From Aliidiomarina sedimenti (lineage in GTDB: Bacteria; Pseudomonadota; Gammaproteobacteria; Enterobacterales; Alteromonadaceae), in the NCBI RefSeq assembly GCF_003986955.1, contig NZ_PIPN01000001.1:496001-560000 (forward strand): a stretch of 64,000 nt of DNA, in the 5' to 3' direction. Shown here one piece after another: positions 30,701 through 40,400 of the stretch (positions are counted from its first letter, which is position 1; the number at the start of each line of letters is the position of its first letter). A program made the position numbers and the translations under genes. The notes beneath the pieces were generated by a model. It was not told the DNA's origin, made no database searches, and worked only from the letters and a program-made list of their open reading frames with translations.

Positions 30701-31453
30701 TTAAAACCAACCATGGGCGTACCACATCCATAATGCCATACCGATCATCATCAGGTTTTCGGTCAGCGAAACGAAACCAAGCGGAACATTGTTGGCGCCG
30801 CCAACGCAGGCGCACTTAAGTTCACGTTTATCCACGTACACGGCTTTAAATACCGACACTGCGCCGACGGTACCAATAAAGAGCGCCAGCGGGATCGACA
30901 GCCAGTTCAGCAAACCGCCCACCATCAGCACACCTGCCAGGCCTTCAGCATAGGGGTAAACATACCCATAGGGGACCCAACGCCGTGCCACCAGGTCATA
31001 GTTGAGAAACATGGTGGAAAAACTTTCCACGTCCTGCAGTTTTAGTAGCGCCAGCACCACCATCGACAACGCAATAAACCACTCCACTGCCTGCACCGAC
31101 AGCCAGCTTCCATTTACGCCCATATTCAAAGCCAGCGCGGTTAATGCGGTCATCGCGAACAAGGCGGCTACTGGCCGGTAACTGGTCGCATCAGGATCGC
31201 GTACAGGCTTTCCGAGGTGCTTACGAACCTCCTCGTAACCACCGATACGTTGATCGCCGATAAACACCTGAGGCGTGGTTTTTACATCGTGCTTTGCTTT
31301 AAATTCATCAATTTCCTGCCGCGAGTTCAGATGATGATCGTCCACCTCATACCCAGCCTGATGCAAAAGATGCAGCGTTTTACGGCCGTACGGGCATTGA
31401 TGCTTGCTTGTCATCATGCGATATAGCGTCGCGTGTTTGGTATTTGTTGTCAT
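30701..31453 (-). CDS. Glutaredoxin-MauE/DoxX fusion membrane protein
   Basis: 250 residues. The first 80 are a glutaredoxin with the CPYG active site (HQCPYGRKTLHLLHQAGYEV) and the TTPQVFIGDQRIGGYEEV cis-Pro region. Residues 92-250 have about four membrane helices and the MauE/DoxX-type pattern, with a CACVGGANNVPLG loop that places a second Cys pair near the membrane surface. It is a plausible electron carrier from glutathione to membrane or periplasmic thiols. GAGGA lies before ATG 31453. A mer-like MerR promoter and a MerR gene lie just upstream. Confidence 0.88.
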   Translation of the reverse strand: MTTNTKHATLYRMMTSKHQCPYGRKTLHLLHQAGYEVDDHHLNSRQEIDEFKAKHDVKTTPQVFIGDQRIGGYEEVRKHLGKPVRDPDATSYRPVAALFAMTALTALALNMGVNGSWLSVQAVEWFIALSMVVLALLKLQDVESFSTMFLNYDLVARRWVPYGYVYPYAEGLAGVLMVGGLLNWLSIPLALFIGTVGAVSVFKAVYVDKRELKCACVGGANNVPLGFVSLTENLMMIGMALWMWYAHGWF

Positions 31454-31488
31454 GGAACATTTCCTCTGCTTGCTAATGTTAACGAGAA

Positions 31489-31519
31489 GCTTAAACTACG
31501 TACTATGGTACGGAGTCAA
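31489..31519 (-). promoter_or_regulatory. MerR-type promoter with 19-bp spacer and central dyad
   Basis: On the minus strand TTGACT (31519-31514) is followed by a 19-nt spacer and TTAAGC (or a 20-nt spacer and TAAGCT). The spacer holds the dyad ACTCCGTAC-CATA-GTACGTAGT (one mismatch). This layout and the CCGTAC sequence closely resemble the mercury-resistance operator, where MerR untwists an over-long spacer. It drives the glutaredoxin-MauE gene. Confidence 0.8.
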
Positions 31520-31528
31520 GAGGTTGTT

Positions 31529-31918
31529 ATGCTTACTATTGGAAAGTTAGCATTAAATGCAGGTGTAGGGGTGGAAACCCTGCGATTTTACCAACGTGAA
31601 GGGTTACTGCAGGTGCCTGAAACCACTGGCAAGGTGCGCCAATACGACGGCACACACCTGCGCCGCATTACTTTTATTAAAGGCGCCCAGGCCGCCGGTT
31701 TCACCTTAAAAGAAATCAAACAGTTACTAACAATGGATGCCTCACAGGATCACAGCAAAGCACGTCAGCTGGCGCTGCAGCGCCTCACCGCTATTGATGA
31801 GCAACTAGCTCAGCTACAAACCGCGCGCTCTGCCCTGGAAAAGCTCGCTCATGAGTGCGAACACAGCCGCAATCAGCCCTGCCCCATTATTGAGTCATTC
31901 GTTGCGGAGGCGAATTAG
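31529..31918 (+). CDS. MerR-family transcriptional regulator
   Basis: 129 residues from ATG 31529 with AAGAGG before it. LTIGKLALNAGVGVETLRFY and QREGLL form the MerR helix-turn-helix; a long dimer helix follows. The metal loop holds two cysteines in HECEHSRNQPCPIIESF (C110-x7-C118), the spacing of the two-Cys monovalent-metal sensors such as CueR; the extra Cys of mercury and zinc sensors is not present. It faces the glutaredoxin-MauE gene, which it surely controls from the promoter between them. Its last codons overlap the convergent GGDEF/EAL gene. Confidence 0.93.
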   Translation: MLTIGKLALNAGVGVETLRFYQREGLLQVPETTGKVRQYDGTHLRRITFIKGAQAAGFTLKEIKQLLTMDASQDHSKARQLALQRLTAIDEQLAQLQTARSALEKLAHECEHSRNQPCPIIESFVAEAN

Positions 31919-34157
31919 TGTCGGTAGTTCTGTTCGCGCGCGCGAGCCAATGCTCAATGGGGGCTGGCTTACCAAAGTAGAAGCCCTGAAAACGGGTGAA
32001 GCCCATTTGCAGTAACAAAGCGAGCTGAGCTTTTGTCTCAACCCCTTCGGCAATGGCTTCCATATCAAGCGAGTTGGCCAGCTCCAGTGTCATTTTGACA
32101 ATCTTGCGGTGGCGCTCTGAGGTTTCAATTCGTTCCACGAAATCTCGATCCACTTTAAGAACCGACGCTGACAAATCAATAAGCTGCGATAGCGACGCAT
32201 GGCCGGTTCCAAAATCATCGATAATAATGGTGGCCCCTACATTGGCCAGCGAGGTCAGTCGTTTTTTGGTTTCATCAAGACTGGATAAGACCGAGGTTTC
32301 GGTAAGTTCGAGCTTTAGCATATCGCGCAGCAGCGCGCTCTCCGAATAGCGCCGCAGCAGTTTTTCATAAAACAGATCATCGAGTAGCTCTGGCCCGGCG
32401 AGGTTGACCGACAATGGCACCTGAGGTAGTTCAGCTGGCCAGTTTTCCAGTAACGAAATGGTCTTTTCGAGCATTTTCTGACTGAATAAAACGAACCATT
32501 TGTGTTTCTCTACCTGAGGCAAAAATTGGTGTGGCTTGAGCGTCTGGTTTTGATTCGGCTCTTCGAGGCGAGCCAGCACCTCGAACCCGGTCATGCTTTG
32601 ATTCTGATCCACCTGCGGCTGTAACCAGAGTGCCAGATGCCCCTCATCCAACAGCTGCTTAACGCGGTCCTTTCTCCGCGTGTCCTGACGTATTAATTTG
32701 ACGATGGTCGAATCATAGCGGGCGAATGGCTGGTCAATACTAGTCTGGCTCAATGCAATAGCGCACGCCTCGGCCAATAGTGCCGCCGCATTAAAACCAG
32801 CCGCTGTGCAATAGCCTGCCCGCCACTGCAAGTTGAACACCAATCTGGCTTCACCACTACGCTGAAATGCGGTTAATGGCAAGTGTTTATCCAGCCAAAC
32901 CGAAATCTCGTCGATATGACACTGGTCCTGATCAACGCTAAGCAGAAACTTTGCGCCAGGGAAGCGATACAGGTTCACCGCGGAGGGCAGCTGATTCTGC
33001 AGTAACGCGGCGACATCGGCCAGCACCTCATCGCCACGGGAAAACCCGTATTGCAGGTTAATGTCTTTCAGATTGGCAAGCTTTAGCAAAACAACCGCAT
33101 GCTCCCGGGTTTTATTTTGCGCAAACTGGTGGCTCCAGAAATGATGATTCTTTAGATCGGTTGTAGCGTCAGAATAGTGTTGAGTGAAGTGCTGTCGTCG
33201 CAGTTCGCCGATTCGTCGGTCGGTTTCTGCAGTGTGGGTGATATCAAAGCAATGGATTAACTGCTTTTTATGATGAACCAGGCTTGCCGGTTGGATCTTA
33301 TACATAATGTGACTGTCCGAGCGCAGCCTGGCATCAATTGTCTCCCCGGCGACCAGCGGCTTATTCAGGGTGAAAAGCTGATCAATATACTCACACTCTG
33401 TCGGCGCTTGCTGGATTAAATCACGGCCACTTTTATTAGCCTGCAGAATACGGCCTTGCTGGTCGCAAAAAAAAGAAGGTATGCCGCCATTATTAAAAAT
33501 CTCCTGATACTGCTTAACCAGTTGCCCCAGTTTCCGGCTTTGTTCGCGGTTAAGTGACGATTGCTTCTGCAGCGACGCAAGCACGCGAATAACAGCAACA
33601 GGCAGGCAAAAATTAAAGAATAAAAATACCAGAGAACTTAGATAAACATGAGTACCGGGCAAGGTAATATCAATACCAAACAAGGGCGCCACAGATTCGT
33701 TTCTGAGCAGCACAAAATACGGAATGATATTAAACAGCATACCCGCCACAGCGGCTTTGTTGCCGTAAAAAAGGCGCAGTATAATTGGCAAAGTGAAGAA
33801 GAATAACAGGCCGTAGCGAGCGGACGAGAGCTCGATGGTGAAAAATAATATGGAGCACCCAGCTAAGATGATGGTCAGCGTTAATGACGCTGAGGCAATT
33901 GCTATTCGTGCTTTACCCAGTGCCAGAGTCATCCACAGCACGGCGGAGAAACCGAATGTCATGACTAAAACATAATAAAGACTTTGGGTGTACGCGGCAT
34001 ACGAGGAATGAACAATAATAGCAAAGGTAAGTACCACGCCGCTCAGCAAAATTAATCGGAGAACGCTTAGTTTCCAGGTATCTTCATCAGGCGTTAGAAG
34101 ATGATGCTGTTCAATTAACAGATACTCTTTAATCGCCCTGATCATGCGTTTCAGCAA
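31887..34157 (-). CDS. Membrane GGDEF-EAL protein, probable c-di-GMP phosphodiesterase
   Basis: 756 residues. About six membrane helices fill residues 28-210, a PAS-like linker follows (to about 310), then a degenerate GGDEF domain (the catalytic GGDEF is replaced by FPGAKFLL, so no cyclase activity) and a C-terminal EAL domain with ExLxR (FEVLARL), LELTETSVL, IIDDFGTGHAS, LKVDRDFVE and AEGVET all kept. The enzyme probably only degrades c-di-GMP, with the GGDEF half as a sensor of GTP. Its end overlaps the MerR gene by 32 bp. It is divergent from the glucan synthase gene. Confidence 0.93.
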   Translation of the reverse strand: MLKRMIRAIKEYLLIEQHHLLTPDEDTWKLSVLRLILLSGVVLTFAIIVHSSYAAYTQSLYYVLVMTFGFSAVLWMTLALGKARIAIASASLTLTIILAGCSILFFTIELSSARYGLLFFFTLPIILRLFYGNKAAVAGMLFNIIPYFVLLRNESVAPLFGIDITLPGTHVYLSSLVFLFFNFCLPVAVIRVLASLQKQSSLNREQSRKLGQLVKQYQEIFNNGGIPSFFCDQQGRILQANKSGRDLIQQAPTECEYIDQLFTLNKPLVAGETIDARLRSDSHIMYKIQPASLVHHKKQLIHCFDITHTAETDRRIGELRRQHFTQHYSDATTDLKNHHFWSHQFAQNKTREHAVVLLKLANLKDINLQYGFSRGDEVLADVAALLQNQLPSAVNLYRFPGAKFLLSVDQDQCHIDEISVWLDKHLPLTAFQRSGEARLVFNLQWRAGYCTAAGFNAAALLAEACAIALSQTSIDQPFARYDSTIVKLIRQDTRRKDRVKQLLDEGHLALWLQPQVDQNQSMTGFEVLARLEEPNQNQTLKPHQFLPQVEKHKWFVLFSQKMLEKTISLLENWPAELPQVPLSVNLAGPELLDDLFYEKLLRRYSESALLRDMLKLELTETSVLSSLDETKKRLTSLANVGATIIIDDFGTGHASLSQLIDLSASVLKVDRDFVERIETSERHRKIVKMTLELANSLDMEAIAEGVETKAQLALLLQMGFTRFQGFYFGKPAPIEHWLARANRTTDTNSPPQRMTQ

Positions 34158-34460
34158 GAGACAACTTCCTGTTTTATTATTCTTTTTTAGCGCAAAATGC
34201 GTTTGCGCTCAGTTGTTAGTGCATAACTATGCACGCTATACCAGAAATAAGAAGTTGTCGAGCAAATGCTGAATTCCCACCAATTTCTGCAAACGGCTGC
34301 TCAATTTTGATCCTAAACAAAATACTGCGCGCTTTTTAAACAAGCGCAGCCAGCTCAACTACACTATCCATAAGACAGTGCCCTTCTGTCCCTTATCTCT
34401 CAGCGGATACGACCCGAATGACCAAACTCTGAGGACCCATTCCTGAACCAGGTTATCACG
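34158..34460. other. Divergent intergenic region with two dyads
   Basis: 303 bp without a gene. It holds two palindromes: AGCGCAAA-N5-TTTGCGCT (34189-34209) and GTGCAT-AACT-ATGCAC (34219-34234). Both are closer to the phosphodiesterase start. The remainder looks AT-rich and shows no coding frame. Promoters for both flanking genes should lie here. Confidence 0.6.
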
Positions 34461-37400
34461 ATGAACTTGCGCCAATATTATGTTGCTATGAGATATAAGA
34501 ACCAAGCGCTATGGAAGGACAGAGAACCGATCCGGGAAGAACTGTTTGGCCTCGAACGACTGGAGCAACACGCCGCGAGCCTGGCGCAGGCTCAACAGGT
34601 AACCGACAAACCAGCCGCAGTACTTTCACTACGAGACCGCCTGGAACAAAACGCCAGCGCATTGATTAGGATATACCGGGACTGTGTCAATGACATGGAA
34701 GCAGGCAAGGAAATGGTACCGGCTGCAGAGTGGCTGTTAGATAATTACCATTTGGTCGAAGCCCAGATCCGTGAAATCCGACAGGATTTACCGGGAGGGT
34801 TTTATCACCAGTTGCCGAAGCTTGCCGCCGGACCCTTCGCCGGTTATCCGCGCGTATTTGGTCTGGCCTGGGCGTTTATAGCGCATACCGACAGTCATCT
34901 GGACCCGGACATCCTGAGTTTATTTATCACCGCGTATCAGCGTGTCCAGCCACTCACCATCGGTGAACTTTGGGCCGTTCCTATTACCTTGCGCATTGTA
35001 CTGGTGGAGAACCTGTGTCGTCTCGGTGATCAGATTACCCGTGAACAGGCCCGGCGTGATAAAGCAAACAAGCTGGCGGACCGTTTACTGCAGGGGGAAG
35101 GCGCCGACCAGGCACTGGCTGATTATCTCAGCGGTCACCGCGATCAGCGTCTGTCAGAAACCTTTGCCGCACAACTGGTCACCCGTTTACGCGCGCAGGA
35201 CCCGGTCACGACGCCGGCACTCCGCTGGTTAGATAAAGAGCTGCAACGGCTGAACCTGTCTGTCGACGTTATTGTCGACCATATCGAGAAGCGCCAGGGC
35301 GGTGCCAATGTCACCATCCGCAATGTAATTACCAGTATGCGTTTAGTCTCTGACATTGACTGGTCACAACTATTTGAAAGCATCAGCTTGGTCGATGCCG
35401 AATTGCGCGCCTGCAGTAACTTTGCGGCGATGAATTTTGCAACCCGCAACCTTTATCGAAATGCCATCGAGGAACTGGCCCGTCATTCAGATCACACCGA
35501 GTTGGAGGTGGTACATAAACTTCAGCAAGTCGCACATCAGCAGTCGGACCCTGGCTTCTTTCTGATTGGTCAGCAACGGCCTGAATTTGAACAGCTACTT
35601 GGCTTTAAACCGCCGTTTCGGCTGCGCCTGGGTCGTTTCATCGGGCACGTCGGCATCAGCGGTTTTGTCGGCACCGTTATAGTAATCACGCTGGCTCTGC
35701 TCGCGCTTACGGTCTGCATGCTCAATAGCACGAATAGCTCAATTGCGACCGGCTGGTTATTTCTCTTCGCCCTGCTCGCCTTTTTGCCAGCCACCGATGT
35801 TGCCATGACTCTAATTAGTCGGGTTATCGTCTGGGGGTTTAACCCAACTATCTTGCCAGGTATGGCGTTAAAAGACGGAATTCCGCAATCCTCTCGCACG
35901 CTTATCGCCGTGCCAACCTTATTAACCAGCCCTGATGACATCCAGAAGCTGGCTGAACGACTTGAGGTCCATTTCCTGACCAGTGCCGGAACTGGGGCTA
36001 ATAACCTCTATTTTGCGCTAGTGACTGACTGGGTCGACGCTGACCATGAGCGGAGCCCGGCCGACGACAATTTACTCGAAATCGCCACCTGCGCCATCGA
36101 TAAACTGAATAAACGCTATGCGGGCGATAAATTTCTCCTCCTACACCGTCGTCGTACCTTCAATCAGTGTGAGAATGTGTGGATGGGCTGGGAACGAAAG
36201 CGCGGGAAACTGCATGAACTCAACCGCTTGTTACGCGGCGCCACCGACACTACCTTTCTCTGCAACCAGCAAGAGCTGGCACAACTCCCTGAACACATTC
36301 GATACGTCATAACCCTGGACTCAGACACACGCCTTGTCAGTGACACCGTCGTCAGTTTGATTGGGAAAATGGCACACCCGCTCAACCAGCCTTATCTGGA
36401 TAAGTCACAGGGCCGTATCACCCGGGGCTATGGTATTTTACAGCCGCGGGTAACGCCGGCGTTCCCTACCGACCATCGCGGCTCGCTTTTCCAGCGAATT
36501 TTTTCTGGCCCAGGCGGCATTGATCCCTATGCAACCGCCGCGTCCGATATCTATCAGGATCTGTTTCAGGAGGGGTCATACACCGGTAAAGGCATCTACG
36601 ATGTCGACGCGTTTGAAGCAGCCCTGGAACATCGCATTCCCGAAAACACCCTGCTCAGTCATGACCTTTTTGAAGGTATTTATGCCCGCGCTGGTCTGGC
36701 GTCCGACGTTGAGGTGATTGAAGACTTTCCGGCCAGTTACGATGTCGCTATCAAGCGCCAGCATCGATGGACCCGGGGCGACTGGCAGCTCTTGTCCTGG
36801 GTATTGAATCTGTCCTCATCCGTCCCGCAAACAGGCTCACAGGCGGTGCCTTTGCTTGGCCGTTTTAAAATGCTCGACAACTTACGCCGTTCCCTGATTG
36901 CCCCTTTTACCCTGGCCGCGCTCGTCAGTTGTCTGCTCTTGCCCTGGCCGTCCGCCGTTGTGGCTGCGGCGCTTGTTCTTCTCACTATCATCCTGCCAGC
37001 GTTGATACCCGTTCTTGGTAACCTGTTACCCCATCGTTACATGAGCGCGCGAAGCCACTTCAATGCCTTGGTAGCCGATTTTAAACTCGCCTGCTGGCAA
37101 ATATTGCTGTCCATTGCTTTGTTGCCTGACCAGGCCTGGCGAATGGGCGATGCCATTGGCCGAACCTTAATTCGGCTTTTTATTACCCACCACCACCTGC
37201 TCGAATGGACCACCGCCGCTCAGGTTGCTGCGAAACCCTGCCGCACTGTCGCGGAATTCTACCAACAGATGCTTGGCGGTACATTACTCGCCCTGGCTAT
37301 CGTATTGTTACTGATACTGCCCTCTTTCTGGCCATTGACCCTGCTATTAGGCACGCTCTGGCTGGGTGCTCCATTCCTCGCATTCTGGACCGCCCGCACC

Positions 37401-40400
37401 ACCCCAGTCGACAGTCAGGAGCTGTCCACACAGCAGGCAACGGAGCTACGCTTGATTGCCCGACGTACCTGGCGCTACTTTGAGGTATTTGTCACTGAAG
37501 ACGCCAATATGCTGCCGCCGGATAATTTTCAGGAAACCCCGGAAGACGCTATCGCTCAGCGCACGTCTCCGACCAATATCGGCGTCTACCTGTTATCGAC
37601 TCTCGCCGCACGTGATTTTGGCTGGGCCGGAACGGTGCAGACCATTGAACGGCTTGAAGCGACATTTGACACCATGCAAAAATTGCAGCGCTTCAATGGC
37701 CATTTTCTTAACTGGTATTCAACCGAAACACTGACCCCCCTTACCCCTGCTTATATTTCCTCGGTCGACAGCGGCAACCTGGCCGGGCATTTACTTGTGG
37801 TTGCAAACGCCTGTGAAGAATGGCTGGCAGAGCAAAGCGTAACCGCCCCGTTGACTGGATTAGCAGACAATTGCCAGTTGGCCCAACTTGCACTGCAGGA
37901 TGTGAAGGGAAACCACACTGAAATTGCATCGTTAATTCGCAACATAGAAACCCAGGCTTTAGCAAGTCCTGCAACGCTCCCCGACGATACCTTGGTTAAT
38001 CAGCTGCTGACCCAGGTGGACATGATCGCCGACGACCAGGCTGCCTATTCTGAACTTCACTACTGGGTTCGTGCTATCAAGCAGAGTGTTCAGCAGCATC
38101 AACGTGACACCCGCTATAGTAACGAAATCGAGTTGTTGCACCAACGCTTACACCTACTGGCCGCGAATGCACGTCAGTTTGCCCTTGCGATGGATTTTGC
38201 GTTCCTTATCGATCCACAACGCAAATTGCTCGCCATTGGTTATTCGCTGGAGACCAATAGCCGCGACGAAAGCTGCTATGATCTGCTGGCCTCTGAAGCC
38301 CGGTTAGCCAGCTTGTTCACCATTGCAAAAGGCGATGCGGAGAGTAAACACTGGTTTCGCCTTGGTCGTTCCGCGACCCCTGTACTCAAGGGCTCAGCAT
38401 TGATTTCATGGTCCGGTTCAATGTTTGAATACCTGATGCCATCGCTGGTGATGCAAACACCAGCAGGTAGCTTACTTGCCGGGACCACAGAGTTGGCGGT
38501 CAAATTACAACAAAGCTATGCCCGGGCAATGAATATCCCCTGGGGCATGTCCGAGTCCGCTTTTAACGCCCGAGACCACGAATTCACCTACCAGTATTCG
38601 AACTTTGGCGTCCCTGAACTCGGCCTGAAGCGAGGGTTAAGCTCCGATCGGGTTATTGCTCCCTATGCCACAGGGCTTGCCGCTATGATCGACCCTGTCG
38701 CGGCGGTGGCCAACTACAGCCAATTAACTAAGTTAGGCGCTATGGGCCGCTACGGGTTTTACGAAGCGCTCGACTATACCCGCAGCCGGGTTCCCGAAAA
38801 TAAGCCCTACGCCATTGTGCGAAGCTTTATGGCTCATCACCAGGGCATGACCATCGCCGCCATCCTCAATACACTAAAACAGGACGTGCTGTGTAAACGT
38901 TTTCATCGCGAGCCAATCATTCAGGCTTGCGAGTTGTTGCTACAGGAGCGGATGCCACGCGAAATAGCAGCCCCTCATCAACTGGCTGCGGCTGTTAAAT
39001 TACCGCTCCACCCCAACGCTGGTGGCAGCTCGACCAGACGTTTTCTGCATGTCACACCGAGTACGCCACTGACCACCCATATACTCGCCAACGGCCAGTA
39101 TTCGGTGATGCTCACCGCCACAGGGGGCGGGTATAGTCTATGTCGTGACACGGCGATTACCCGTTGGCAGGCCGACCCCTGGCACGATGCCTATGGCACT
39201 TTTTTCTTTTTTCGCGACCTGCAGACAAACCGGCAATGGTCCGTCGGTACTGCTGCTGGTTCCGATGAGAATGAAGACGACGAGACCACCGTCGAATTTG
39301 CCGAAGACCATGCCGAGTTCATTCATCACCACCCTAAATTAACCACTAGCATGGATGTGGTGGTATCGATGGAAGATGACGGCGAAGTCAGACGCCTTTG
39401 CATTAGCAATTTTGACAGCAAAGCAAAAGAAATCGAGGTGACCTCATACGCCGAAATCGTGTTAAACACGCCTGCGGCTGATCAGGCTCACCCTGCCTTT
39501 AGCAAAATGTTTATCCAAACCGATTACTTACCTGAATTTGATGCCATTATTGCTACGCGCCGCACGCCAGCAATAACGGACAAGCAAATTTGGGCCGCCC
39601 ATCTGGTGGTCGTGGAAGGGCAACTGACTGCAGAACCTGAATTTGAATCCGACCGTGCTCGCTTTATCGGCCGCGGACGTACTCTAAATTCAGCCTTAAG
39701 TCTGCAACCCGAACAACCGCTATCCAACACCGCAGGTACCGTGCTCGACCCGATTTTTTCATTGCGCCGACGGATTAAGGTCAACGCGGGCAGCGTTGCA
39801 CGGCTAGCATTCTGGACCCTGGTTGCGGACTCCAGAGAGCAACTGCTAGCCCTGCTTGACAAACATCACGACCGCAATGCCTTTGCCCGCGCCAAAACCT
39901 TAGCCTGGACCCAGGCTCAGTTGCAGTTGCGTCATCTTGATATCGGCAAAAACGAAGCGGTAGATTTTCAGCGACTGGCCACACCGCTGCTATATCAGGA
40001 TGCCGCCTTTCGCTCCTCAGCAGAAATAATTCAACAGGGCGCCGCCCCGCAATCTGCATTATGGGAAACGGGCATCTCCGGTGACTTGCCGATTATTCTT
40101 CTCTATATCGACAATATTAAACACATCGGTCAGGTTAAGCAGCTCATACGGGCGCATGAATACTGGCAAATCAAGCAACTCTGCGTGGATCTGGTCATTA
40201 TAAATGAACAGCCTTCGTCGTATATTCAGGAGTTGCAGGACGCCATCGAAGCAGCGATCCGCAGCAACCATCTGCGTGTCAATATTGGCGCGCCGACTCG
40301 TGGGGCTATTTATCCATTGCGCTCCGACCAGCTCAGCCTGAGCGCTCGCGCCCTGCTCGCCTCGATTTGCCGGATAAAACTCTATGCCGCGGCCGGTGCC

